A DNA stretch of 64,000 nt from Microtetraspora sp. NBRC 16547 (GTDB taxonomy: Bacteria; Actinomycetota; Actinomycetes; Streptosporangiales; Streptosporangiaceae): the NCBI RefSeq assembly GCF_030268965.1, contig NZ_BSSE01000001.1:546243-610242 (forward strand), written 5' to 3'. The notes below the pieces were generated by a model that did not search any database, was not told where the DNA came from, and was given only the letters and a program-made list of their open reading frames with translations. The position numbers and the translations under genes are program-made. Positions 35,484-42,474 of the stretch are shown here, piece by piece (positions within the stretch are counted from its first letter, which is position 1; every line of letters begins with the position of its first letter).

Positions 35484-35608
35484 TGCGCGCACGAGACGAC
35501 CGACCCCACGGGCACGGCGGGCCCCGCGAGGTGCCGGGCGGCACGCCCCCGGCACGCTCCGGCGACGTACGGCCGGCCGATCCGTCAGCCGAGGTGGAGA
35601 AGAGATGA
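35483..35608 (+). CDS. 41-aa coupled small protein between two cluster genes
   Basis: ATG at 35483 overlaps the previous stop (TGATG), and the TGA at 35606-35608 overlaps the next start (ATGA). The peptide starts MRARDDRPHGHGGPREVPGG and ends in SAEVEKR. It is hydrophilic, with no TM segment. The double stop/start overlap makes it a likely genuine gene or a coupling device rather than chance. No family is recognised. Confidence 0.55.
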   Translation: MRARDDRPHGHGGPREVPGGTPPARSGDVRPADPSAEVEKR

Positions 35609-36522
35609 GTGAGACCCCCATGGAGGGGCGGCGCCGCCGTCATCGCGAGCGGACGAGGGCGCGGGACTGGTTCTCGCCACCACCGCGGCACCAGGCGCCA
35701 CAGGCCCCGCAGATCCCGATCCCCGGGCGGCTCCGCAGGGACCTGACGGACCTGCGCGTGTGGCCGCCCCTCTCCGAGGACGAGGACAAGGACAGGTCCA
35801 CCCAGCCCTTCCCCGCCGTCACGGGAACCAGGGTGCCTTCTCCCGCCGCCCCCGCGCCCGCCCCGCAGCAGGCACCACAGCAAGCACCGCCGCCTCTGCC
35901 TCCGGCTCAGGAGCCGTCACCGGAACCACCCGCCTCGGGCGGGCGCGCCCCCATGCCGCGGGGCAAGCGGATCGCGCTCCAGGGCACCGGAGCGCTGCTG
36001 TCCGTCGTGATCGCGGTCGCCGCCCCTGGCTGGTTCGCCTACGGCGTTTACGAGTACGGCCGGCCGAGCGACCACATCCAGGTGGTCCAGCCCGGGCAGA
36101 CGGCCACCTGGCAACACGTCTCCTGGCGCCTCACCGTGCAGCCCATCCCGGACCCGACCGGGAAGAAGGACACCTCTGACCGCCAGTGGATGAAGATCAT
36201 CGCGACGAGGACGGCGCTGGACGGCGAAGGGGCGATCCGGCACGGCGCGCCCGACGTCGAGTTCAAGGACCGGGCCGGGCGCACCTGGAAGACCGAGTTG
36301 CTGAACGACGCGACTCCGCCGGACACCGAGGACAACAAGGTCGGCACGCCCTACCGGCTCGAGTTCGTCGGGGTGGTCCCGCCCGCGGTCGCGGACGAGG
36401 TCATGGTCGAGCTACGCCCGAGCATCAGTCGCAGCGTGCCCGGGCAGTCCGTCGAGGACATGATGAAGGAGTCCGTGACAATGACGGAGAAAAGGGACCA
36501 GGTGCTCAGGTTCCTCCGCTGA
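35605..36522 (+). CDS. Single-TM protein with Pro-rich cytoplasmic N-terminus, HerA-linked cluster (3)
   Basis: This 305-aa protein has a basic, Pro/Gln-rich cytoplasmic part (1-about 125, with APAPQQAPQQAPPPLPPAQ), a TM helix (LQGTGALLSVVIAVAAPGWFAYGVYEY, about 128-152) and an extracytoplasmic beta-rich domain (WRLTVQPIPDPTGKKD...VEFKDRAGRTWKTEL). It is the last gene of the + strand coupled operon and ends 6 bp before the convergent membrane protein gene. The cytoplasmic tail could contact the ATPase or VirD4-like protein, but this is inference. Confidence 0.7.
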   Translation: MSETPMEGRRRRHRERTRARDWFSPPPRHQAPQAPQIPIPGRLRRDLTDLRVWPPLSEDEDKDRSTQPFPAVTGTRVPSPAAPAPAPQQAPQQAPPPLPPAQEPSPEPPASGGRAPMPRGKRIALQGTGALLSVVIAVAAPGWFAYGVYEYGRPSDHIQVVQPGQTATWQHVSWRLTVQPIPDPTGKKDTSDRQWMKIIATRTALDGEGAIRHGAPDVEFKDRAGRTWKTELLNDATPPDTEDNKVGTPYRLEFVGVVPPAVADEVMVELRPSISRSVPGQSVEDMMKESVTMTEKRDQVLRFLR

Positions 36523-36528
36523 GAGGCG

Positions 36529-37824
36529 TCACCGGCCGAGACGGCTCCTGGTGGCGGCCAGGTCGAAGGTGGCGGCGATCAGGCACATCGTCAGCGTGGT
36601 CGTCACGAGATCGGTGACGAACTCCACAGGGACATCGGTGACGAACCAGAAATAGGGCCGGTCGCCGGCCAGGAGATAGCGGCCCGCCCTGCCGAGATAG
36701 TCGGATCCCACCTGGAGGCCGACGTAGCACAGGGCGAACAACCCGAAGAGCGGGGCGCCTCCCCGTACCGTCAACCGGAAAGCGTTGATCAGCGGGATCC
36801 ACCGCTCGGTCCAGCCGGCGGTCAGCCGCGCAGCCACCCTGCGGGTCAGCGTGTGCGTCTGCTCCATCCGCGCCGCGACCGTCTCCAGCCGCGTCCCTCT
36901 GATCGTGGTCTCGGTGTCGTCCACGTACGCCCCGTACACCAGGACGCCGACCGTGAGCCAGGCCAGCGGGAGGATCAGCGCCTCCACAACGTACGGCCAG
37001 GCGTCGCCCATGAACCCCCAGAAGGCCGCGAATCCGGGGACGTTCGCCTCCGCGTCGGTCACCCACTCCTTGAGCGCGACCAAGGCCGTGCGGCTCCCGA
37101 CCCATCCGGAGCGGGTGTCCACGGCGGTGGCGACCACGTTGATGCCGTAGAACACGAACGCGAGCTCTCCGAAGGTGGCGACGATCCCGGAGAAGCGTCC
37201 CTCGCTCGCCTCGTGCTTGCGGCCGAAGACGGTCTTCAGGACGTACGCCAGCACCATCCCGACGAGTGAGATCGTGAGGTCGAGGTTGGTGAGCCCCTCC
37301 ATCACCTTGCTGTCCTGACCGCTGAACGCGTCAGTGAAGATGACGTCCGGCTGGCGGAACAGGTCGATGTCCATGAAATCCCGGACGTCCTGCAGGACGA
37401 ATCCCCAGGTCATGTAGATGCCGGCGAACAGGAGGGCGGTCCGGTTGAGCGCCCCGAAGATGCCCTCGCGGCCTTCGCCGGCCGCCCGGCGCGCCTGGGT
37501 CTCCATCAGCGCGCCGCGGATCACGTGGAGCATGCCCACGGTGGTCGCGAGCGACGTCATCACGACCAGCGTGAACAGGAACACGGTCGCGATGAGGCGC
37601 GCCTGGTACCACGAGCCGTGCGAGATGGTCGCGGCGAGCAGGAGCAGCCCCCAGCGCACCACCCGACCAAGGGAGAACCACATGATCAGCGGCAGCGCGC
37701 ACGACCCGGCGATCCGCAGCATGTGCACGGGGAGCGAGTACGGCGACAGCATCCACGACCGCGTGCGGGGTTCGGCGGCCTGGCGGGGGGCGACAAGCGC
37801 GGACGTATCGGACATCTGGTGCAT
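36529..37824 (-). CDS. Multi-pass membrane protein at the edge of the HerA-linked cluster
   Basis: This 431-aa protein has about eight hydrophobic segments: RIAGSCALPLIMWFSLG, WGLLLLAATIS, ARLIATVFLFTLVVMTSLATTVGML, LLFAGIYMTWGFVL, LTISLVGMVLAYVL, IVATFGELAFVFYGINVVATAV, YVVEALILPLAWLTVGVLVYGAY, and a C-terminal pair. No enzyme motif is seen. It is convergent with the + strand operon. It could be the membrane channel of the proposed complex or an unrelated neighbour. ATG 37824 or 37815 are both possible starts. Confidence 0.7.
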   Translation of the reverse strand: MHQMSDTSALVAPRQAAEPRTRSWMLSPYSLPVHMLRIAGSCALPLIMWFSLGRVVRWGLLLLAATISHGSWYQARLIATVFLFTLVVMTSLATTVGMLHVIRGALMETQARRAAGEGREGIFGALNRTALLFAGIYMTWGFVLQDVRDFMDIDLFRQPDVIFTDAFSGQDSKVMEGLTNLDLTISLVGMVLAYVLKTVFGRKHEASEGRFSGIVATFGELAFVFYGINVVATAVDTRSGWVGSRTALVALKEWVTDAEANVPGFAAFWGFMGDAWPYVVEALILPLAWLTVGVLVYGAYVDDTETTIRGTRLETVAARMEQTHTLTRRVAARLTAGWTERWIPLINAFRLTVRGGAPLFGLFALCYVGLQVGSDYLGRAGRYLLAGDRPYFWFVTDVPVEFVTDLVTTTLTMCLIAATFDLAATRSRLGR

Positions 37825-37887
37825 GGTATCGGGTCCAGTCCCACCCCATCTGCAACATGCGCCCGGGACGTTCGCGGCGGTCCGACC

Positions 37888-38034
37888 TTACGAGTGATCG
37901 TGCTCGGCGCTCATCGTCGCCCTGGAGCGGATCACGGACAGGCCGTATCCCTCCTCCGCCTCGGCGGCGAGCCGCTCGATGCGCTCCTCACTGACGGGAA
38001 CGCCTTTCGATGTGAATTGCGGCGCCCCCTTCAC
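37888..38034 (-). CDS. Small RHH-antitoxin-like protein, possibly truncated
   Basis: A 48-aa frame starts VKGAPQFTSKGVPVSEERIERL and continues AAEAEEGYGLSVIRSRATM. The segment SEERIERLAAEAEEGYGL resembles the N-terminal part of ribbon-helix-helix antitoxins (pattern ..LAxEAExGYD..), but the DNA-binding strand is not evident. It lies 61 bp downstream of vapC. No strong ribosome site is seen before GTG 38034. It may be a remnant. Confidence 0.4.
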   Translation of the reverse strand: MKGAPQFTSKGVPVSEERIERLAAEAEEGYGLSVIRSRATMSAEHDHS

Positions 38035-38095
38035 GACAGCGGCGTGCGGGCGTATGGACCCGATGTGCGCCCTGGAATGCCGAGAATCCGGGCGC

Positions 38096-38527
38096 TCACG
38101 GCGTGACGAGATCCAAGGTCGGGAAGTAGGTTCGATAGCGCGCCCCGTCCCTTGTCAGCAACGTGTAGTTCCGCACGGCCGCGTGCGCGCCGATGAAAAA
38201 GTCCGGCAGGGGAGATCTCCGCTCACCGCCACGCTTTCGATAGGCGAGGTGCGCCCTGCCGGCCAGAAACGCGGCTTCGTACGGAATGTCTTCGCGCTCG
38301 AAATCGTCGAACGGCAGCGCCGCGTCGACGGCCTCGATGCCCGGGAAACCAACCGACACCTCCGCGTAGATCACCGGGTTGATGACCACGCGTCCCCTGT
38401 CCCGCGCCCAGGCGACGGCTTGGTCCGACCAGTCGGCCCACTTCGGGTCATCGGTGGCGATGTCAAGAAGCACGCAGGAGTCGACCATGGCGACCCGATC
38501 GCCGACGACACGCAGGCTAGTCGCCAC
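38096..38527 (-). CDS. vapC: PIN-domain toxin VapC
   Basis: This 143-aa PIN ribonuclease has the acidic active-site residues visible in MVDSCVLLDIATDD (first Asp), INPVIYAEVSVGF (Glu) and LPDFFIGAHAAV (second Asp), plus a further acidic residue in LLTRDGARYRTYF. It should cleave RNA, often tRNA or rRNA, when its antitoxin decays. GTG 38527 overlaps the vapB stop by 11 bp, giving coupling; an internal ATG at 38488 is an alternative start. Confidence 0.87.
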   Translation of the reverse strand: MATSLRVVGDRVAMVDSCVLLDIATDDPKWADWSDQAVAWARDRGRVVINPVIYAEVSVGFPGIEAVDAALPFDDFEREDIPYEAAFLAGRAHLAYRKRGGERRSPLPDFFIGAHAAVRNYTLLTRDGARYRTYFPTLDLVTP

Positions 38528-38744
38528 GCAGCAGCCCCATGATCTCGTCAGTGCTCATGGTCGTCGTCGCGGTCCCGCGAAGCCGCCGCGTCGCACGCTG
38601 TCCCCGAGTGGCGCTCGCCTCACGACGGACGATCTGCAGCGTGTTGCCGACTTCTATCACGTCGACCTCGTCACCTTCGTGCAGGCCGTACTTCTCGCGA
38701 ATCTCGGCGGGGATGGTGACCTGTCCCTTGCTGTTCAACCGCAT
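38517..38744 (-). CDS. vapB: AbrB/SpoVT-type antitoxin VapB
   Basis: This 75-aa antitoxin has an N-terminal swapped-hairpin AbrB DNA-binding domain (MRLNSKGQVTIPAEIREKYGLHEGDEVDVIEVG) and a C-terminal region that should wrap VapC (TTTMSTDEIMGLLRGD). ATG 38744 is chosen because GGAG lies 8 nt upstream. The complex probably autorepresses through the inverted repeat at 38763-38785. Confidence 0.87.
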   Translation of the reverse strand: MRLNSKGQVTIPAEIREKYGLHEGDEVDVIEVGNTLQIVRREASATRGQRATRRLRGTATTTMSTDEIMGLLRGD

Positions 38745-38762
38745 GGAGCTCACTCCAGACAC

Positions 38763-38785
38763 GTATTACACCTACCACGTAACAC
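38763..38785. promoter_or_regulatory. Candidate VapBC operator overlapping the promoter
   Basis: GTATTAC (38763-38769) and GTAACAC (38779-38785) form a near-perfect inverted repeat with a 9-nt spacer, 18 bp upstream of the vapB ATG. On the - strand it contains TAATAC, usable as a -10. Confidence 0.5.
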
Positions 38786-38819
38786 TAAGCGGGGTCGGCG
38801 GAACGGAACAAGAAGCCGA

Positions 38820-38853
38820 AAGGGCCGGTGCGTCGGGAGACGCACCGGCCCTT
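38820..38853. terminator. Terminator hairpin of the sulfur operon
   Basis: A perfect 15-bp stem, AAGGGCCGGTGCGTC with GACGCACCGGCCCTT, has a GGGA loop just downstream of the DUF1416 stop. It separates this operon from vapBC. Confidence 0.8.
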
Positions 38854-38868
38854 CTGGGAGAACGCAGT

Positions 38869-39171
38869 TCAGACAGCGACGGCGACCTGGGCGACCTCGC
38901 CGAGCTTGGCCTCGACCGCGACGTCCTTGGTGACGCCGCCGCCCGCGATGATGCGGACCGTCCACTGGCCGGGAGCGGCGAAGAACCGGAAGATGCCCTC
39001 GTCGGAGACGACGACCTCGCCAGTGAACTCGCCGGAGTGGTCGAGCAGGCGGGCGTAGGCCGTACCGGCGCCGGAGACGACGCCCTGGATCACGGCCTGC
39101 GTCGACAGGTCGATGCCCGCCGGCAGCGCCACGGTCTGCTCCGGAGCAGCGCAACCCTGAGTGGTAGTCAT
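38869..39171 (-). CDS. DUF1416 protein (SseC-like)
   Basis: This 100-aa protein starts MTTTQGCAAPEQTVALPAGI and is a small carboxypeptidase-regulatory-like beta-sandwich (AVIQGVVSGAGTAYARLLDHSGEFTGEVVVSDEGIFRFFAAPGQW). It matches SseC/DUF1416, which in mycobacteria always follows cysA. Its start shares one base with the cysA stop. A role in sulfur metabolism is inferred from context only. Confidence 0.88.
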   Translation of the reverse strand: MTTTQGCAAPEQTVALPAGIDLSTQAVIQGVVSGAGTAYARLLDHSGEFTGEVVVSDEGIFRFFAAPGQWTVRIIAGGGVTKDVAVEAKLGEVAQVAVAV

Positions 39172-40010
39172 CAGCGAGCCTCCCCAAGCTCCACAGGCAC
39201 GCCCACGAGCGAGCCGTATTCGGTCCAGGAACCGTCGTAGTTCTTCACATTGGGCTGGTCGAGGAGCTCGTGCAGCACGAACCAGGTGTGCGCCGAACGC
39301 TCCCCGATGCGGCAGTAAGCGATGGTGTCCTTGCCGAATTCGACTCCCGCGGCGGCGTAGAGCTTCGTCAGCTCGTCGTCCGACTTGAAGGTGCCGTCGT
39401 CGTTGGCCGCCTTCGACCACGGGATGTTGCGGGCGGTGGGCACGTGGCCCGCGACCTGCGACTGCTCCTGCGGGAGGTGCGCCGGAGCGAGCAGCTTGCC
39501 GGTGAACTCGTCAGGGGAGCGCACGTCGACCAGGTTCTGCTTGCCGATCGCCGCCACGACCTCGTCGCGGAAGGCGCGGAGCGAGAGATCCTGCTCCTTG
39601 GCCGTGTAGGTGGTGGCCGGACGCTGTGGCACCTCGGTGACCAGCTCGCGGGAGTCGAGCTCCCACTTCTTGCGGCCACCGTCGAGCAGCTTGACGTTCT
39701 CGTGGCCGTACAGCTTGAAGTACCAGTACGCGTAGGACGCGAACCAGTTGTTGTTGCCGCCGTAAAGCACGACCGTGTCGTCGTTGGCGATGCCGCGGGA
39801 CGACAGCAGGGCGTCGAAACCGGCCCGGTCGACGAAGTCGCGGCGGACGGGGTCCTGGAGGTCCTTCCTCCAGTCGATCTTCACGGCGCCACGGATGTGA
39901 CCCTTGTCGTAGGCGCTGACGTCCTCGTCGACCTCGACGAGCACGACACCCGGCGTGTCGAGATTGGCCTCGACCCAGTCGGCATCCACCAGGACGGCGG
40001 AGCGGCTCAT
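39171..40010 (-). CDS. cysA: Thiosulfate sulfurtransferase (rhodanese)
   Basis: This 279-aa protein has two rhodanese domains. The C-terminal domain has the active-site loop CRIGERSAHTW with the persulfide Cys near residue 231; the N-terminal domain lacks a Cys (YGGNNNWFAS), as usual. It transfers sulfane sulfur from thiosulfate to cyanide or a thiol acceptor. It is the counterpart of mycobacterial CysA2/CysA3, not the sulfate-transport ATPase of the same name. It overlaps the DUF4395 gene by 4 bp and lies in a Cys-leader operon. Confidence 0.92.
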   Translation of the reverse strand: MSRSAVLVDADWVEANLDTPGVVLVEVDEDVSAYDKGHIRGAVKIDWRKDLQDPVRRDFVDRAGFDALLSSRGIANDDTVVLYGGNNNWFASYAYWYFKLYGHENVKLLDGGRKKWELDSRELVTEVPQRPATTYTAKEQDLSLRAFRDEVVAAIGKQNLVDVRSPDEFTGKLLAPAHLPQEQSQVAGHVPTARNIPWSKAANDDGTFKSDDELTKLYAAAGVEFGKDTIAYCRIGERSAHTWFVLHELLDQPNVKNYDGSWTEYGSLVGVPVELGEAR

Positions 40011-40417
40011 GTGGTTCTCCCAGGTTGTAGACGGCGGATGATCAAGTACATTTCGCAGCCCAGGCAGAAGCCGAAGGCGGCGTTGAGGAAGGCGGCCAGC
40101 AGTGCCGCTGCTGTCGCACCCAGAGCCAGGGGGGTGATCCCGGCGGTGAACCCGATCAGGCCGACAACCGCGAAGACGATGCCCACGCCCTGCGCGAACC
40201 GGAGCGGCGCCACGTCCTCCAACTCTCGCGGCGGCCCCAGCCTCGGACGCACGAACCTACGGAAGAGGTAGCCGTACGGAGAGAGGTTGAGAGCGCCGAG
40301 CACGAACACGATCGCCTGTAGAGCGAGGAGCCATGCGCTGCCCGTCACGAGGACGAGTGCGAGAACCAGAGTCGTGATCGCCGCGCCGAAACGCGGGCTT
40401 CGGGGATCGGCTTGCAT
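40007..40417 (-). CDS. DUF4395 membrane protein
   Basis: This 136-aa protein has about four hydrophobic segments (AAITTLVLALVLVTGSAWLL, AIVFVLGALNLSPYGYLF, GVGIVFAVVGLIGFTAG, LGATAAALLAAFLNAAFGFCLGCEMYLI), ending in the conserved FCLGCEMY. It matches DUF4395, regularly linked to thiosulfate sulfurtransferase and thioredoxin genes. The CxxC at the membrane face suggests redox or sulfur-relay function, not proven. AGGAG precedes the ATG. It is the first full gene after the leader peptide. Confidence 0.86.
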   Translation of the reverse strand: MQADPRSPRFGAAITTLVLALVLVTGSAWLLALQAIVFVLGALNLSPYGYLFRRFVRPRLGPPRELEDVAPLRFAQGVGIVFAVVGLIGFTAGITPLALGATAAALLAAFLNAAFGFCLGCEMYLIIRRLQPGRTT

Positions 40418-40445
40418 CGTGAGATGCTCCTGAAGGATTCGGAAT

Positions 40446-40461
40446 GCGGCTGGTCAGCCGC
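40446..40461 (-). promoter_or_regulatory. Hairpin between Cys leader and DUF4395
   Basis: GCGGCTG/CAGCCGC forms a 7-bp stem with a 2-nt loop between the leader stop (40474) and the DUF4395 ribosome site. It fits an attenuator or a Shine-Dalgarno-controlling hairpin; alternative pairings were not computed. Confidence 0.4.
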
Positions 40462-40473
40462 GCGGAATCACCC

Positions 40474-40557
40474 TCAGGCCATGCGACAGAGCGCGGTCGC
40501 GACGCGGCAGAAATCAACCGCGCGCCGCTTCGTCAGCAGCTCTGTCGTGGGAGTCAT
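40474..40557 (-). CDS. Cysteine-responsive leader peptide (27 aa)
   Basis: This ORF runs ATG 40557 to TGA 40474. Its core RRAVDFCRVATALCRMA follows the actinobacterial leader pattern RR(H/A)VDLCRV(A/S)xxLC with two Cys codons. The start codon coincides with the predicted transcription start, so the mRNA is leaderless. In mycobacteria, leaderless polycysteine upstream ORFs attenuate sulfur operons in response to cysteine; here the regulated genes would be DUF4395-cysA-DUF1416. Confidence 0.8.
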   Translation of the reverse strand: MTPTTELLTKRRAVDFCRVATALCRMA

Positions 40558-40564
40558 GGACTCG

Positions 40565-40593
40565 ACAGTACCCGGCGTCTCGACATCTGTCAC
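40565..40593 (-). promoter_or_regulatory. Promoter of the leaderless Cys leader
   Basis: On the - strand GTGACA (40593-40588), a 17-nt spacer and TACTGT (40570-40565) are followed 7 nt later by the ATG at 40557. The -35 overlaps the 3' end of the thioredoxin gene. Confidence 0.65.
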
Positions 40594-41114
40594 ACAGTGT
40601 CCGACTGGTGAGACGACTTGTCCGAGCTCTGATCAACCGTGGCCGCCGCGCCGAGTGCCGCGATCACGTCGGCCTTCCTGGGCTGCCCGGATGCCCTTTT
40701 CACGATATTCCCTGAATCGTCGAGAATCAGCACGGTCGGCGTGCGCATGATGTCGAACCGTCGTACCAGGTCGAGGCGGCTCTCGGCGTCGATCTCGACG
40801 TGCCGGACTCCAGGCACCATCGCGGCGACCTCGTCCAGGATCCTGCGAGTGGCCCGGCACGGCTGGCAGAACGCGGTGGAGAACTGCACCAGCGTGGCGC
40901 GCTCCCCCAGCTCCGCGCCGATGTCCTCACCGGTCACGCCACTCGTCCCCTCGCTCGTCCTCGGGTCCGTACCCCGGCTCGTCAGGGTGCGCGACCGTAC
41001 CCCAGACCGCACGGCGCGCAGCCTCCCGTCGCGGCGCCGCATGACGAGTCCGATGACCACGCCGGCGGCGAGCGTCGCGCACAGGACGACCATCCCTACC
41101 ATCGGGATGGACAA
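40590..41114 (-). CDS. Membrane-anchored thioredoxin-family protein
   Basis: This 174-aa protein has an N-terminal TM anchor (MVGMVVLCATLAAGVVIGLVM), a short linker and a thioredoxin fold with active site FSTAFCQPCRATR (CQPC instead of CGPC) and cis-Pro in MRTPTVLI. The fold may face the cytoplasm or the exterior; orientation is unclear. It lies directly upstream of the Cys-leader promoter and the thiosulfate sulfurtransferase operon, the usual partner of DUF4395, so a role in sulfur or redox relay is likely. Confidence 0.85.
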   Translation of the reverse strand: MSIPMVGMVVLCATLAAGVVIGLVMRRRDGRLRAVRSGVRSRTLTSRGTDPRTSEGTSGVTGEDIGAELGERATLVQFSTAFCQPCRATRRILDEVAAMVPGVRHVEIDAESRLDLVRRFDIMRTPTVLILDDSGNIVKRASGQPRKADVIAALGAAATVDQSSDKSSHQSDTV

Positions 41115-41131
41115 CCCTCACGCGGCACGGA

Positions 41132-41917
41132 TCATTCCCCGTGCTTCAGCGGGACGGTGACGAGCGTGCGGCCGTTCGCGGTGGCCAGCTCGAAATGGCC
41201 GATGCTCTCGATCGCCAGCTCGGTCGACCCCTCGAAGGTGACCGAAGCCGCGCTGTACCCCTGGGCGGTGTTCGACCAGCTCGCCACTCCGGAGCGTGTG
41301 CCGTCCCGGCCGACGGCGGTGAGGCGGCACACCACGCCGGGGCGCAGGCCCGTGACGGTCGCCTGGACCTTGGTGCCGCCCTCACCCGCCGTGAGCTGCA
41401 CCTGCATCTCGACGCTCCCGCTCCGCCCGGATTCCTCGACAGTGGAAATGTCCTGCTGCCTCAACATCTCGGCCGATCCGTCGGCCGCCCCAGAGGACTT
41501 CTCCGTTCTGGGTGCGACAGCCAAGCTGTCAGCGGCGCTCTCCTGCGCCTGCCCGGACGCGACGGAAGCACCCGCCGCGCTGTCCGTGGAGGGCTGCGCG
41601 GTGGCGATCCAGGTCGTCCCGCCCAGTGCGGCGACCACGACGGACGCGGCGAGCGCGAGCATGATCACCGTACGGCGCCTGCGCCGTACGGTCGCGGCGA
41701 GGAGGCGGTCGAGCACCTCGCGCGGCGGTTCGGTCGCGTGCTTGATGTCCTCCTCGGACACACGGGCGAGGAACGGCGGGAGCCCGGACAGCTCCGCCAG
41801 CTCGGCCAGGCAGTCGGGACACTCGTCCAGGTGCGCCTCGACCACGGCCGTCTCCTCGGCGTCGAGCGCGCCCAGGACGTACACGCCCAGCGAGATCCTG
41901 ACGTCGTCGCAGGTCAT
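41132..41917 (-). CDS. Membrane anti-sigma factor with zinc-finger (ZAS) domain
   Basis: This 261-aa protein has an N-terminal anti-sigma domain with the HxxxCxxC motif HLDECPDC (about 28-35), a TM helix (VIMLALAASVVVAALGGTTW, about 84-103) and an extracytoplasmic RskA/DUF-like C-terminal domain (VEMQVQLTAGEGGTKVQATVTGLRPG). It should sequester the ECF sigma factor encoded immediately upstream (4-bp overlap), with release by regulated proteolysis or oxidation of the zinc site. Confidence 0.9.
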   Translation of the reverse strand: MTCDDVRISLGVYVLGALDAEETAVVEAHLDECPDCLAELAELSGLPPFLARVSEEDIKHATEPPREVLDRLLAATVRRRRRTVIMLALAASVVVAALGGTTWIATAQPSTDSAAGASVASGQAQESAADSLAVAPRTEKSSGAADGSAEMLRQQDISTVEESGRSGSVEMQVQLTAGEGGTKVQATVTGLRPGVVCRLTAVGRDGTRSGVASWSNTAQGYSAASVTFEGSTELAIESIGHFELATANGRTLVTVPLKHGE

Positions 41918-42474
41918 GGCGCCAGCCCCCGTTCCTCCAGAGCCAGCTTCAGCGCCCGGAGTGCGTAGAAGGTGCGCGACTTGACCGTTCCCTGCGGGAT
42001 GCCGAGGATCTCCGACGCCTCCTTCACCGATCTCCCCCGGTAGTACGTCTCCAGGAGCACCTCACGGTGCTCGGCCCTGAGCGAGGCCAGCGCCTCCGCG
42101 ACGGCCCACGACTCGACGGCCTTCTCCAGCTCGTCGTCGGCGGGCAGCACGGCCAGCGCCTCGTCACCGGTCTCCTTCGGCCGCGACTTGCGCGCCCGGT
42201 GCTGGTCGACCACGAGATTACGTGCCACCGTGAACAGCCAGGCGCGCACCGGCCGTCCGGACAGGGCCGAGGGGTTCTTCCAGGCCCGGAGCAGCGTCTC
42301 CTGGACGACGTCCTCCGCGCGCCCGGGATCGCCTGTCAGCCGCAGCACGTATCCGTACAGGGGCCCGGCGTGGTCGTCGAAGAGCACGCGGACGAGTTCT
42401 TCGTCGGCGGTTCCGGCTGGGCTCACGTCCTCATGACGTAGCGACGGATCGTCGGGTTCAGTGGAGGGGGACAT
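41914..42474 (-). CDS. ECF RNA polymerase sigma factor (SigL/SigK-like)
   Basis: This 186-aa group 4 sigma factor has region 2 (LVRVLFDDHAGPLYGYVLRLTGDPGRAEDVVQETLLRAW with WLFTVARNLVVDQ) and region 4 (LRAEHREVLLETYYRGRSVKEASEILGIPQGTVKSRTFYALRALK). The pairing with a ZAS membrane anti-sigma resembles SigL-RslA of mycobacteria. The start overlaps the DUF2993 gene by 17 bp. Its target promoters are not evident in this window. Confidence 0.92.
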   Translation of the reverse strand: MSPSTEPDDPSLRHEDVSPAGTADEELVRVLFDDHAGPLYGYVLRLTGDPGRAEDVVQETLLRAWKNPSALSGRPVRAWLFTVARNLVVDQHRARKSRPKETGDEALAVLPADDELEKAVESWAVAEALASLRAEHREVLLETYYRGRSVKEASEILGIPQGTVKSRTFYALRALKLALEERGLAP

